This document shows positions 34,511 to 43,765 of a stretch of 64,000 nt of DNA, piece after piece. A program made the translations under genes and the position numbers. Within the stretch, counting starts at the first letter, position 1. Each line of letters begins with the position of its first letter. The stretch is taken from positions 33,426 through 97,425 of the forward strand of contig NZ_NUOT01000012.1 of the NCBI RefSeq assembly GCF_002584535.1. Direction: 5' to 3'. The DNA comes from Bacillus cereus. GTDB lineage: Bacteria; Bacillota; Bacilli; Bacillales; Bacillaceae_G. A model generated the notes under the pieces. The model was not told where the DNA came from and did no database searches. It worked only from the letters and a program-made list of their open reading frames with translations.

Positions 34511-35410
34511 GTGGATGGACGTGATCATTTGCATAAATCCTGGTACTTATTTCTCTACATGTTTATACTGCTTATCGGCTGTGAAAAAACAAATAACACT
34601 CAATCATTTCAAAGCGCAAAACAAGAAAAAGACATATGGAATATCCTAATTATCGGCAGTGATTCACGAGGTGAAAAACAAGCCCGTGCTGATACCATTA
34701 TGATTGCCCAGTACAATAAAAAAGAAAATACAGCAAAGCTTGCTTCAATTATGCGAGATAGCTATGTAGAAATTCCCTCTTATGATAAAAAATATAATAA
34801 AATCAACGCTGCCTATTACTATGGCGGCCCTGAATTATTACGAAAAACAATTAAACATAATTTTGGAATCGATGTTTCTCATTACGTTACGATTGATTTT
34901 GAAGCATTTGTTAAAATTGTGGATACCATTGCACCTGAAGGAATTAAAGTGAATGTTACACAAACCATAATCGATGATATGGGGCTGCATGTAAAGCCAG
35001 GTTTACAACCTCTTCACGGGAAAGATTTACTAAAATACGCACGTTTTCGCCATGATACTGAAAGTGACTTTGGCCGTGTGAAACGACAACAAGAAGTACT
35101 CCAGGCATTGAAACAAACCCTTACTGATAACGTTCACTCTATAGATGGCGTACTAAATTTACCGATAATGGCACACGAACTCTCTCCATATATAGAAACG
35201 AATTTAAATATAAGAGCGCTATTTACACTTGGAAATAGTATTTTGTCTAAGCCTATTGATAAAATGGAAACAATGCGAATTCCCATTGATAAAGCATATG
35301 AATCGGCTCTTACCAAACATGCTGGTTCCGTCTTAAAAATAAATCAAGAAACAAATAAAGAAGCTATTCAAAACTTTTTTAATGTCACAAAAGTCGTAAA
35401 TCGCCCTTAA
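34511..35410 (+). CDS. LytR-CpsA-Psr family protein, lipoprotein-like start
   Basis: 299 residues. A short hydrophobic segment ends in LLIGC, which could be a lipobox rather than the membrane helix usual in this family. The LCP domain follows: ILIIGSDSRGEKQARADTIM, SIMRDSYVEIPSY, YARFRHDTESDFGRVKRQQE. It would ligate a polymer to peptidoglycan. The start is uncertain: GTG 34511 has no clear ribosome site, and TTG at 34529 behind GGATGG is an alternative. Terminator directly after the stop. Confidence 0.8.
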   Translation: MDGRDHLHKSWYLFLYMFILLIGCEKTNNTQSFQSAKQEKDIWNILIIGSDSRGEKQARADTIMIAQYNKKENTAKLASIMRDSYVEIPSYDKKYNKINAAYYYGGPELLRKTIKHNFGIDVSHYVTIDFEAFVKIVDTIAPEGIKVNVTQTIIDDMGLHVKPGLQPLHGKDLLKYARFRHDTESDFGRVKRQQEVLQALKQTLTDNVHSIDGVLNLPIMAHELSPYIETNLNIRALFTLGNSILSKPIDKMETMRIPIDKAYESALTKHAGSVLKINQETNKEAIQNFFNVTKVVNRP

Positions 35411-35441
35411 AAACAAGGTTTATACACCTTGTTTTTTTATT
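35410..35441 (+). terminator. terminator of the second LCP gene
   Basis: AAACAAGGT pairs with ACCTTGTTT around TTATAC, then TTTT. Confidence 0.75.
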
Positions 35442-35551
35442 CCCAAGTTTTCTTCTTATAAAACTTACCTTGATAAAAATATTTTCTCTTTATTTTCTTG
35501 TCCTCTTCATACTATAATTTAGTATGTAACTATTATAAGAGAGGTAAAAAC

Positions 35552-35971
35552 ATGAAACGTGAGAAAAAACAAGAATATGCTTTGTTTACCGCTTGGGGAG
35601 CTTCGTTTATCGCTACACTTGGAAGCCTATATTTTTCCGAGATCATGAAATTTGAGCCTTGTGTACTTTGTTGGTATCAACGCATCTTTATGTATCCATT
35701 TGTTTTATGGCTCGGTATTGCAGTTGTAAAAAAAGACTACCACATTGCTACATATTCTTTACCAATTGCAAGTATCGGTGCCTGTATTTCGCTCTATCAT
35801 TATGCGATTCAAAAAGTTCCCGCATTCTCAGAGGCAGGAGCTGCTTGCGGACGTGTACCTTGTACGGGAGAATACATAAACTGGTTTGGATTCGTCACAA
35901 TCCCGTTTTTAGCACTTATCGGATTTATCACGATTGCAATTTGCAGCTTTATTGTAATCAAAAACAAATAG
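35552..35971 (+). CDS. bdbC: disulfide bond formation protein BdbC (DsbB family)
   Basis: 139 residues, four membrane helices, with the quinone-linked pair Cys37/Cys40 (FEPCVLCWYQRIFMYPF) and a second pair in GAACGRVPCTGEY. BdbC passes electrons from a thiol oxidase partner to quinone in the membrane. Start at ATG 35552 behind AGAGAGG; the longer frame from 35498 adds unrelated residues. Followed after 12 bp by a membrane-anchored thioredoxin-like gene, its probable partner. Confidence 0.9.
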   Translation: MKREKKQEYALFTAWGASFIATLGSLYFSEIMKFEPCVLCWYQRIFMYPFVLWLGIAVVKKDYHIATYSLPIASIGACISLYHYAIQKVPAFSEAGAACGRVPCTGEYINWFGFVTIPFLALIGFITIAICSFIVIKNK

Positions 35972-35983
35972 GGGGCTGAAATT

Positions 35984-36403
35984 ATGAAAAAAATGCTTAT
36001 CTTCGGCGGTATCATTATCGTCTTATTTGCAGCTATTGCCGCTGTCACACAAATGGAAAGTGGCAGTAAAGAAAAACAAGAAAAAAATTACTACACAAAT
36101 AAAACTACTTCTTCAGACATCCGTAAAAATAACGAAGAAAAGAAAGAACAAACCGTTTACTTCTATCAAACAGGTTGTCACTATTGTGAGAAAGTCTCAC
36201 CTATCGTTGTTCCAATGGCTAAAGACATGAATATTGATATGAAAGTAATTAATATTTCTAATGATGAAAAATCTTGGGATGATTATAAAATTGAAGGAAC
36301 ACCAACAATTATTCATTTTAAAGATGGACAAGAAGTAAATCGTATTAAAGGTGAGCAACCAAAAGATGCTTTTGAACAATGGTTTAAAGAAAACAAAAAA
36401 TAA
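35984..36403 (+). CDS. membrane-anchored thioredoxin-like protein
   Basis: 139 residues: N-terminal membrane anchor (about 3-20), polar linker, then a thioredoxin fold with active site FYQTGCHYCEKVSP and the cis-proline region EGTPTIIHFKDGQEV. The CHYC active site and coupling to bdbC suggest an extracytoplasmic thiol-disulfide oxidoreductase re-oxidised by BdbC. It is shorter than the usual BdbD partner, so its exact role is open. Confidence 0.82.
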   Translation: MKKMLIFGGIIIVLFAAIAAVTQMESGSKEKQEKNYYTNKTTSSDIRKNNEEKKEQTVYFYQTGCHYCEKVSPIVVPMAKDMNIDMKVINISNDEKSWDDYKIEGTPTIIHFKDGQEVNRIKGEQPKDAFEQWFKENKK

Positions 36404-36475
36404 GAAGAAAAGGAAACTCCTTCTATACATGAAAGCTGTGTAAAATCCCACACTAATGTATAAGGAGGGGATTTT

Positions 36476-36688
36476 ATGCCAGAGGTACGCTGTTCTGTGT
36501 CCAATTGTTCATTTTGGGGACAAGGGAACTTTTGTCAAGCGAATTCAATCTTTGTCCAGCCTGATGATCAAAACACGAATCAATCAAATGAGTCTTATAC
36601 AAACTCGGCCTTAACAGGTGAAACACTTGAAAGCTCTGCGTCAACAAGCGTTGAAACATGCTGCCAAACATTTAGACCGAAATATTAA
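36476..36688 (+). CDS. DUF1540 domain protein
   Basis: 70 residues with the Cys pattern of DUF1540 (VRCSVSNCSFWGQGNFCQAN at the start, CCQTF near the end) separated by a Ser/Asn/Thr-rich stretch. The family consists of small cysteine-rich proteins of Firmicutes, some linked to spores; the role is unknown. Perfect AAGGAGGGG site and its own terminator. Confidence 0.8.
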   Translation: MPEVRCSVSNCSFWGQGNFCQANSIFVQPDDQNTNQSNESYTNSALTGETLESSASTSVETCCQTFRPKY

Positions 36689-36691
36689 CAC

Positions 36692-36729
36692 GCAAATCTC
36701 CATCTCCTTTGAGGTGGGGATTTTTCTTT
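36692..36729 (+). terminator. terminator of the DUF1540 gene
   Basis: AAATCTCCATCTC pairs with GAGGTGGGGATTT, then TTC. Confidence 0.75.
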
Positions 36730-36777
36730 CATAATATGTATCTCTAGGTGTAGGAGCATACGATGAATCATATGCCC

Positions 36778-37050
36778 CTACATCATAGCAAATCCATATT
36801 TCCAAGTATCATGCATCAAGATCATATACACAATCAATATAAAAACGCTTCCAAACATGGTTATCCTGCGGTATATTCCAGGTTCCCCTTCTCTCGCTTC
36901 AACAAAGGACCAAATAAAACCAATTAAAAGCACTAAATCAATAAAAGTAATGTAAAAATCAAACATAAATGATACATACAAATAAATAATAAATAAACAA
37001 TTCGTCAATAAAAAGATTTTAAATGCAAACTGGCTATTCCCTTTCCCCAT
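36778..37050 (-). CDS. small membrane protein of unknown function
   Basis: 90 residues from ATG 37050 (MGKGNSQFAF), with three hydrophobic segments (about 10-32, 38-56, 68-84) and EAREGEPGIYRRIT between the second and third. The longer frame from 37116 adds a soluble leader and is less likely. No family recognised. It stands alone, with a bcr-like repeat upstream. Confidence 0.55.
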   Translation of the reverse strand: MGKGNSQFAFKIFLLTNCLFIIYLYVSFMFDFYITFIDLVLLIGFIWSFVEAREGEPGIYRRITMFGSVFILIVYMILMHDTWKYGFAMM

Positions 37051-37138
37051 AACACGCCCGCCCCCAATCTGTACTGTATTATATTCACAAGAACATAATA
37101 GTTGCGATTGTATCAACTAATAGAGCCTCTTTAATTTT

Positions 37139-37275
37139 CCAACGCATACATCGCGGCTATGAAAACGAATAGAGATTCCACTCATTTTCTCGATTTGTTT
37201 TAAACACAGCAGGGGGTGGGGCGAAAAAAGCACTGACCGCTTCTCCCCCCTCTATCCTCCAAAGCGAACGGGTTT
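37139..37275 (+). repeat. bcr-like dispersed repeat, copy B
   Basis: GCATACATCGCGGCTATGAA, then GGGGGTGGGGCG and GCACTGACCGCTTCT, parallel to copies A and C. TTTTAT follows at its end. No coding capacity. Confidence 0.65.
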
Positions 37276-37290
37276 TATATTGATATAACA

Positions 37291-37323
37291 AATAAGCTAT
37301 CGTCTATTTACGATAGCTTTTAC
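37291..37323 (-). terminator. terminator of the L,D-transpeptidase gene
   Basis: AAGCTATCGT pairs with ACGATAGCTT around a 6-base loop; the minus strand continues with A/T-rich sequence. Confidence 0.7.
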
Positions 37324-38081
37324 GGTACATTATACTTTCGCTTATATATATTACTTAAAATGGAATAAGGCACTTGATCATAACGAACTTTTTCACCTGT
37401 TTCATCCAAAATATACAAATTATTACCTATATAATAGTTTCCATTCTTCCCTCGAGAATAAACGGCGTATCGTTCATTCGGCAATACCGTTTTTACTTTC
37501 GTAAATTGACCGTTTGGTTCTTGCCAATATATATGCATACGATCCACAAGTGTTAATGTTCCAATTTGTTCTTCTTCTATTATACGTCCATTCCAACTTA
37601 TAACACGATATCCTAGCTTATGCGCTGCATATTCTGGAGATGTGTAAAACCGAGAAATAATTACTTTTGTCTGTAACGATACCCGATCGTATAACCATTG
37701 TATATCTCGATCGTGCATACGAATGCAACCATTTGATTCCCTTCCTCCAATCGTCCCTTCTCGATTTGTACCATGAATTGCATACTCTTTTTCGTTTAAA
37801 CCGAGCCATCTTGTTCCAAGCGGATTATTCGGCGCACCACCTGGAATATTTTTACGATGATATTCTTTATTTTTATATTTATTAATGATACAAAATGTAC
37901 CTTCAGGAGTTGGTGTATTACGCCTTCCAGTTGTAACAGGAAACGTTCTTACATAGTTTCCATTTTCAAAAAAAGATAATTGATTTGTCGTAAGATTAAT
38001 AAGTATTAAATGGTCGCTACTGGCAAAAGTACTGATTGGTAGACAGAAAAAGAGTATTACAACAAAACATACTTTTTTCAT
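37320..38081 (-). CDS. L,D-transpeptidase (YkuD family)
   Basis: 253 residues with a signal peptide (cleavage near residue 20, TFA-SSD). The YkuD domain spans about 24-150, with HGTNREGTIGGRESNGCIRM holding the catalytic His and Cys. A C-terminal extension (about 155-253) has short beta repeats but no recognised domain. Exported enzyme making 3-3 cross-links in peptidoglycan or modifying spore wall. Single gene. Confidence 0.9.
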   Translation of the reverse strand: MKKVCFVVILFFCLPISTFASSDHLILINLTTNQLSFFENGNYVRTFPVTTGRRNTPTPEGTFCIINKYKNKEYHRKNIPGGAPNNPLGTRWLGLNEKEYAIHGTNREGTIGGRESNGCIRMHDRDIQWLYDRVSLQTKVIISRFYTSPEYAAHKLGYRVISWNGRIIEEEQIGTLTLVDRMHIYWQEPNGQFTKVKTVLPNERYAVYSRGKNGNYYIGNNLYILDETGEKVRYDQVPYSILSNIYKRKYNVP

Positions 38082-38196
38082 TCATATCCCCCCAAGCATC
38101 CCCTTTAAAATTGCCCATAATATATGATGGTACAATTAGCTTTTACTATGAGTTCTATTCTTATGAATGAAAATATAAAGCTCTCCCCCCTTATTT

Positions 38197-39063
38197 TTAT
38201 CCATTCACAATCACCCCACCATTTATGTGAATCATTTGCCCAGTAACATATGTGGAGTCCTCTGAAGCTAAGTATACATAAGCAGGGGCTAATTCATATG
38301 GTTGTCCTGGCCTTTTCATCGGTACATTACTTCCAAATTCCGATACCTTCTTCTTATCGAAACTCGCTGGAATAAGCGGTGTCCAAATCGGGCCTGGCGC
38401 AACACCATTTACACGAATTCCTTTTTGAACTAAAGATTTTGCAAGTGAACGTGTAAAAGCTACAATCGCTCCTTTTGTTGCCGAATAATCAATGAGCTGT
38501 TCATTCCCTTCATACGCAACGATTGAAGCTGTATTTATAATCACATCTCCCTGCTTTAAATATGCAAGTGCTGCTTTAGTAACGTGAAAATAAGAAAAAA
38601 TGTTAATACGAAATGTTTTTTCAAGTTGCTGCGCCGTAATGTATTCTAAACTTTGCTGTGGATATTGCTGCGCAACATTATTCACAACAATATTCAGACC
38701 ATCCAGTTTCGAGGCTGCTTCCTTTACAACTTGCTGACAATGTTGTTCATCGCTTAAATCTCCTGGAAGCAATATGCATTTCACTCCTTGCTCCTCAATA
38801 ATTCTTTTTGTCTCATTTGCATCTTCCGTTTCATCTAAATAAGCAATAGCGATATTTGCCCCTTCTTTTGCAAACGCAATCGATACAGCCCTTCCAATTC
38901 CACTGTCTCCCCCTGTAATAAGCACATTTTTCCCTTTTAACTTTGCACTTCCACGATAATTAGGGTCTTCGTACTTTGGGAGAGGATTCATCATCGATTC
39001 AATTCCTGGTTGCCTATTTTGATGTTGTGGTGGTAACGTTAAAAACTTTTTCTGCTCAGACAT
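38197..39063 (-). CDS. SDR family oxidoreductase
   Basis: 288 residues: an N-terminal 40-residue extension (LPPQHQNRQPGIESMMNPLP) typical of the YhdF/YhxC-type general stress dehydrogenases, then a Rossmann fold with TGGDSGIGRA, NNVAQQ, and catalytic Ser/Tyr/Lys (NTASIVAYEG, YSATKGA), ending GQMIHINGGVIVNG. It uses NAD(P) to oxidise or reduce a small alcohol or sugar; the substrate is unknown. Single gene, probably stress-induced, though no SigB promoter was confirmed. Confidence 0.88.
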   Translation of the reverse strand: MSEQKKFLTLPPQHQNRQPGIESMMNPLPKYEDPNYRGSAKLKGKNVLITGGDSGIGRAVSIAFAKEGANIAIAYLDETEDANETKRIIEEQGVKCILLPGDLSDEQHCQQVVKEAASKLDGLNIVVNNVAQQYPQQSLEYITAQQLEKTFRINIFSYFHVTKAALAYLKQGDVIINTASIVAYEGNEQLIDYSATKGAIVAFTRSLAKSLVQKGIRVNGVAPGPIWTPLIPASFDKKKVSEFGSNVPMKRPGQPYELAPAYVYLASEDSTYVTGQMIHINGGVIVNG

Positions 39064-39294
39064 ACGTATTTCAGCTCCTTTTCATTTCTCTTTCTTATGA
39101 TGTACACAATGCTAAAAAGTACTTATACATGAAAAGCCGAAACATAAAAGTGTTGGTTTGATTAACATTCGAAATTAAGACATAAAATATGGATTGTTAT
39201 AAACTTTTTTTACGAAACTCTTGCATTACACTTAAAAAACGAATATTATATATAACTGTTGTGACAATCATTCGTAAACAGAAAGGATGTTTAT

Positions 39295-40596
39295 ATGTTT
39301 AACCTTTCAAAACATAAAACTTCTATTAAAACAGAAATTATGGCTGGTATTATTACCTTCTTAACAATGGCATATATTATCGTCGTAAACCCAGTCATCC
39401 TTGGTGATGCAGGTGTTCCATTTGAACAAGCATTTACAGCGACAATTATTGCTGCTGTTGTCGGAACATTATGTATGGCATTCTTTGCAAATTTACCAAT
39501 TGCAGTTGCACCAGGGATGGGATTAAATGCTTACTTTGCTTACTCAGTTGTAAAAACTCATGAAGGTATGACATTTGCAATTGCTTTCTCTGCTGTATTC
39601 GTAGCAGGTATGATTTTAATTTTGCTATCATTAACTTCTTTCCGTACAAAATTAATGGAAGCTATTCCTGAAAACTTAAAGCATGCCATTACAGCTGGTA
39701 TCGGTTTATTTATCGCATTTATCGGCTTACGTCTAACTGGGATTGTTACGAAACACCCTTCAAATCTAGTTGGGCTTGGAGATCTTCATTCTCCGCCTGT
39801 TTTACTTGCATTAGCTGGACTTGCGATTACGTTAGTACTGATGTCTTTAAACGTGAACGGTGCATTATTTATCGGGATGTTATTAACAGGGGTTATCGCT
39901 TACTTTACTGGACAATTAACGTTTTCAAACGGCGTTACCTCCCTGCCTGGTTTACCAGAAGGCGTAATTGTTTCTAATCCAATTACAGCAGTGTCTGATG
40001 TCATTCACTACGGATTATACGGCGTTGTCTTCTCGCTCTTCCTTGTAACATTATTCGATACAACAGGTACACTACTTGGAGTTGCACAGCAAGGCGGCCT
40101 TATGAAAGATGGCAAGCTTCCAAATTCCGGACGTGCTCTTCTTTCCGACTCTATTTCAGCAACGATTGGTTCTATGTTCGGGACAACACCAACAACTGCT
40201 TATATTGAATCTTCTGCTGGTGTTGCGGCTGGTGGTCGTACAGGCTTAACAACATTAACTGTTGCGGTATTATTTGCAGTAACTGCATTCTTCGGACCAC
40301 TTGTTGGTGCGGTATCTGGCGTTTCCGCTATTACAGCTCCATCATTAATTATTGTTGGTAGCTTAATGATGGGCGCAGTTCGTCACATTGATTGGGATGC
40401 ATTTGATGAAGCTTTCCCAGCATTTTTAGTCATTTTAAGCATGCCACTTACATCAAGTATCGCAACAGGTATCGCGCTTGGATTCATCTCATATCCACTT
40501 ATGAAAATGGCAAAAGGACAATTCCGTGCTGTTCATCCGCTTGTATACGTATTTGGTATTTTGTTTGCTTATCAGTTGGTTTTCATACCACATTAA
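39295..40596 (+). CDS. NCS2-family (AzgA-type) purine permease
   Basis: 433 residues, about 12-14 membrane helices, with AzgA/PbuG hallmarks: MAGIITFLTMAYIIVVNPVI, IAVAPGMGLNAYFAYSVV and SMFGTTPTTAYIESSAGVA. It imports guanine, hypoxanthine or adenine with protons. AAAGGA stands 7 bp before the ATG. I looked for a purine riboswitch upstream and found none; one AAAACGAATATT element resembles half a PurR box. A strong bidirectional terminator follows. Confidence 0.88.
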   Translation: MFNLSKHKTSIKTEIMAGIITFLTMAYIIVVNPVILGDAGVPFEQAFTATIIAAVVGTLCMAFFANLPIAVAPGMGLNAYFAYSVVKTHEGMTFAIAFSAVFVAGMILILLSLTSFRTKLMEAIPENLKHAITAGIGLFIAFIGLRLTGIVTKHPSNLVGLGDLHSPPVLLALAGLAITLVLMSLNVNGALFIGMLLTGVIAYFTGQLTFSNGVTSLPGLPEGVIVSNPITAVSDVIHYGLYGVVFSLFLVTLFDTTGTLLGVAQQGGLMKDGKLPNSGRALLSDSISATIGSMFGTTPTTAYIESSAGVAAGGRTGLTTLTVAVLFAVTAFFGPLVGAVSGVSAITAPSLIIVGSLMMGAVRHIDWDAFDEAFPAFLVILSMPLTSSIATGIALGFISYPLMKMAKGQFRAVHPLVYVFGILFAYQLVFIPH

Positions 40597-40640
40597 TAAA
40601 AAAGCCTTGTTTCACAAAAGTTGTGAAACAAGGCTTTTTC
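40597..40640. terminator. bidirectional terminator
   Basis: AAAAAGCCTTGTTTCACAA pairs with TTGTGAAACAAGGCTTTTT. Confidence 0.92.
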
Positions 40641-40843
40641 TAATATTCCTTATTCATTTGTAATTCTTTACTATACTTCTGAATCAAAAACGAAGAAATA
40701 AACATCACCAGTCCCGCGCTAAAACCAATTAGTTGATCTAATAAAACTTCATCATGAATCATAAAGCGTAATAGAAATACTCCACCAAAAATAATCATTG
40801 CCAAATATCCAGTATACCGAAGTCCTTTATATACATTGTCCAT
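40640..40843 (-). CDS. small membrane protein of unknown function
   Basis: 67 residues from ATG 40843 (MDNVYKGLRYTGY), with AAAGGA 9 bp upstream. Two hydrophobic segments (about 12-26 and 36-54) and a charged end (QKYSKELQMNKEY). The frame opening at 40885 adds residues without a ribosome site. No family recognised. Confidence 0.6.
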   Translation of the reverse strand: MDNVYKGLRYTGYLAMIIFGGVFLLRFMIHDEVLLDQLIGFSAGLVMFISSFLIQKYSKELQMNKEY

Positions 40844-40924
40844 ATGGATCATTCCTTTAAATAATATATCCATATTATACCACATATTGAAACGGAATAG
40901 ATTTTATATTCAATCTATTTCAAA

Positions 40925-40952
40925 AAACAAAAACCTCTTAAAGAGGTTTCAC
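40925..40952 (-). terminator. terminator of the patatin-like gene
   Basis: AAACCTCTT pairs with AAGAGGTTT around a 2-base loop, minus strand followed by TTTG. Confidence 0.75.
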
Positions 40953-40957
40953 ATCTA

Positions 40958-41812
40958 TTAACTTTGTAAAAACGCCTGTAAATCAGCAAATTGTCTCTCT
41001 GCATCTTTATATCCTTGTTCATATAAATTTTGCAGTTTTTTTTGATCTTTTTCCATTCGATCCACTTGAAGTGGTACTTCTGGACGAATGACAAATAGAT
41101 TGCCAGCTAGCTCTTCTTTCTCAATATAATGAAGTGTCTCATTGTATACTTCATAACGAAATAGCATCGTATTGACAAGATTAGGATATTTCTTATAAGC
41201 CTTTGCTGCAATCCATCCAAATTTTGATTTTTTCTTAGAATATCCATGATTTCTCGTTAAAATAACAACTGATTTTTCACAGCCATCTTTTTGTGCTTTA
41301 CGAACTGGAATTGGATCAGAAATTCCGCCATCCAATAATTGTTTACCACGGTAATTTACAACTGGTGCGATAAATGGCAATGAGCTAGAAGCCTGTAATA
41401 ACGTCAATGCCTCTTCATTCGTACCTTCCTTTTCAAAGTAAACGGGCTCTCCAGTTTCACAATCTGTCGTTCCTACAAGAAAACGTCCTGGACTATTAAA
41501 ATATGTGTCAAAATCAAATGGAACATGCTTTTCTGGAATTTCACGAAAAATGAAATCCATATCAAATAATTGACGTTTTTTCCATAGATTCTTGTATGAT
41601 AAATATCTCGGATGTGTTGCATAATCAATATTCACTGTTTTATTTCGATTTCTTTGTCTTGAAAGATACGACGCCGCATGGCACGCTCCTGCTGAAACAC
41701 CAATAACATATGGAAAATATAAATCCTGCTCCATAAAGTATTCCAGTATTCCACCCGTATATACGCCGCGCATACCGCCGCCTTCTAATACTAAACCCGT
41801 ATTTTCAAGCAT
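40958..41812 (-). CDS. patatin-like phospholipase family protein
   Basis: 284 residues with the patatin oxyanion motif LEGGGMRGVYTGG, nucleophile GVSAGA (Ser about 41) and catalytic Asp in LLDGGISDPIPV, the Ser-Asp dyad of this family. YjjU-type bacterial members are cytoplasmic lipases or esterases of unknown substrate. Single gene with its own terminator. Confidence 0.88.
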   Translation of the reverse strand: MLENTGLVLEGGGMRGVYTGGILEYFMEQDLYFPYVIGVSAGACHAASYLSRQRNRNKTVNIDYATHPRYLSYKNLWKKRQLFDMDFIFREIPEKHVPFDFDTYFNSPGRFLVGTTDCETGEPVYFEKEGTNEEALTLLQASSSLPFIAPVVNYRGKQLLDGGISDPIPVRKAQKDGCEKSVVILTRNHGYSKKKSKFGWIAAKAYKKYPNLVNTMLFRYEVYNETLHYIEKEELAGNLFVIRPEVPLQVDRMEKDQKKLQNLYEQGYKDAERQFADLQAFLQS

Positions 41813-41937
41813 TGTTTCCTCTCCTCTTGATACATAGACTCTTTAAATATTCACATCGTTAAGTATCTCTTTCTATTATATATGAGTCTTTACAAAATCC
41901 ATATTCAGAAGGCTTAATGCGAGCAAAAATTATTTCT

Positions 41938-42399
41938 CTACTTTTCTAAATGCGCTCCGACATCCTTTACAAATCTTTGAATCAATGATAATTCCGCTTC
42001 TGTATACTGATTCAAAAGGAGCAACAACTTCTCCTCAGCTTGTTGATGAAGTGTCTCATGTGCTATATAAATTTCATTCCCTTTATCTGTTAAACGGAAA
42101 AATATTTCTTTTTGATTATCTAGCATTTTCATCTTTTCAACAAATTGTTTATTAAACAGTTTTGTACAAATTTTAGAAATTGCTCCCTTTGTCATTCCCA
42201 TATCTTCCGTAATCGCTGTCACATTCATTAAAGCTTTTGTTCCTATGCATTGGATTACGTGTAGTTCTGATAGAGACATACCGCTTACACCTGTCTCACG
42301 AAGAAAACGCTCATCATTTTCCCTCATATGCTCTTCTTTTTTATGAACAAGTGTACGAATATCCGAAAGTATTTCTATCTGCCTTAATGTACGGTCCAA
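41938..42399 (-). CDS. MarR family transcriptional regulator
   Basis: 153 residues: winged helix about 45-110 (SLSELHVIQCIGTKALMNVT, AITEDMGMTKGAISKICTKL, KEIFFRLTDKGNEIY) between dimerisation helices. It is divergent from an MFS exporter gene, and the 150-bp gap holds two GTTTC-N4-GAAAC palindromes, so it most likely represses both itself and the exporter until a substrate binds. Confidence 0.9.
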   Translation of the reverse strand: MDRTLRQIEILSDIRTLVHKKEEHMRENDERFLRETGVSGMSLSELHVIQCIGTKALMNVTAITEDMGMTKGAISKICTKLFNKQFVEKMKMLDNQKEIFFRLTDKGNEIYIAHETLHQQAEEKLLLLLNQYTEAELSLIQRFVKDVGAHLEK

Positions 42400-42427
42400 A
42401 TCAAATCCCCTCCATAATACTTTTTAA

Positions 42428-42441
42428 GTTTCCATAGAAAC
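42428..42441. promoter_or_regulatory. MarR-type operator 1
   Basis: GTTTCCATAGAAAC, arms GTTTC/GAAAC with 4-base spacer, 29 bp upstream of the marR start. Confidence 0.6.
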
Positions 42442-42510
42442 AATTTAAACTATACACCATTTTAAAATCATTTTTTTATCTTTACAAGTAAGAAAATAAT
42501 GTTAAAATTA

Positions 42511-42534
42511 TTTTAGTTTCCAAGGAAACTAAAA
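42511..42534. promoter_or_regulatory. MarR-type operator 2
   Basis: Arms TTTTAGTTTCC and GGAAACTAAAA are exact reverse complements around AA, just upstream of the MFS ribosome site; shares the GTTTC-N4-GAAAC core with operator 1. Confidence 0.7.
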
Positions 42535-42549
42535 TAAGGAGGTTTTACT

Positions 42550-43758
42550 ATGGAACATTCATTATCTTCATCTAAATTAAAATCCATTTTATACATTGTT
42601 TGCATAAGTGCTCTATTAGGATCTTTCGCACAAAATATTTACACCCCTATCTTACCAATGATTCAAAATTCCTTTCACACCTCTCTTTATCATGCAAATG
42701 TAACTGTTTCAATTTTCACTTTTGTCCTTGCCATTATGCAGCTTATTTACGGACCATTCATTGATACAAAAGGTCGAAAATATATTTTGATCCCCAGCCT
42801 ATTCATCAGTATAATCGGTGCCATTGGCTGTGCTTTCACAACAAATATTTACATATTTCTTATTTTCAGAGCCGTTCAAGCATTAGGGATAGCTGCCATT
42901 CCTATTGTAGCTGCCACTATTATCGGCGACTTATTTGAAGGGAAAGAACGCGGCAAAGCGATGAGTCTTTATCAAATGATACTTGCCCTCGCTCCTGCTG
43001 TAGGTCCTCTCATAGGTGGCTATCTTGGAAACATAAATGGTCACGTATCTATTTTCCTATTCTTATCTACAATTGGTGTATTCCTTTTAATTGCCAATAT
43101 GACATTGCTACCAGAAACAAAACCCGCTATACCTAAAACGGCTAAAAAAGCAAATCATTATTGGAGTATTTTAAGAAATAATACTGGATTTTCTATCACG
43201 GTTATTGGCTTTATGCAGTTTTGTATTTATTTTTGTTTCCTCGTTTTTTTACCTAGCATACTCACAAATTTATTTCATCAAAATACAGGTGAAATTGGAC
43301 TTATGTTTGTACCAATGTCCTTATTTATTATGCTAGGAAGTTATTGCTACAAGTTCTTACAAATATTACTCTCAACAAAACAGGCTTTACTTATTACTAG
43401 TTTTTTTAATATCGCATGCGTTATTCTATTCTCTTTCATATATCATATGAGTATACCAATGCTTATCGCGGCTACATCCCTATACGGTTTTAGCATGGGA
43501 TTATCTATGCCAACTCATACAACTTTATTAACAGAAGAATTTATAGAAGAACGAGCAACTGCCATTGGAATCTATAACTTCATTCGTTATATTGGCATGG
43601 GTACAGGACCAATTGTAGGTGGTTTTCTATTATTTAATCAAAATTACTTTTGGATTTTCTTTACAGTGGCAATTCTTTTTCTAATCGTGGTGTTATATGC
43701 GATAAACAAGCTAGCTCCTCATCCTGCAAGAAACGCAGAAACTCAAAAGGCTAAATAA
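42550..43758 (+). CDS. MFS drug-resistance transporter (Bcr/CflA-like)
   Basis: 402 residues, twelve membrane helices. YGPFIDTKGRKYILIPSLF is the loop 2-3 signature and ALAPAVGPLIGGYLGN the motif C of 12-TM drug antiporters. Probable proton-driven efflux of a toxic compound at the cytoplasmic membrane. Under the divergent MarR regulator through the palindrome that overlaps its promoter. Terminator follows. Confidence 0.88.
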   Translation: MEHSLSSSKLKSILYIVCISALLGSFAQNIYTPILPMIQNSFHTSLYHANVTVSIFTFVLAIMQLIYGPFIDTKGRKYILIPSLFISIIGAIGCAFTTNIYIFLIFRAVQALGIAAIPIVAATIIGDLFEGKERGKAMSLYQMILALAPAVGPLIGGYLGNINGHVSIFLFLSTIGVFLLIANMTLLPETKPAIPKTAKKANHYWSILRNNTGFSITVIGFMQFCIYFCFLVFLPSILTNLFHQNTGEIGLMFVPMSLFIMLGSYCYKFLQILLSTKQALLITSFFNIACVILFSFIYHMSIPMLIAATSLYGFSMGLSMPTHTTLLTEEFIEERATAIGIYNFIRYIGMGTGPIVGGFLLFNQNYFWIFFTVAILFLIVVLYAINKLAPHPARNAETQKAK

Positions 43759-43765
43759 CAGGCAA

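Noticed and set aside
39070-39294. Purine riboswitch upstream of the NCS2 permease
   Set aside because: The conserved purine-aptamer core is absent; only a half-like PurR element is present.
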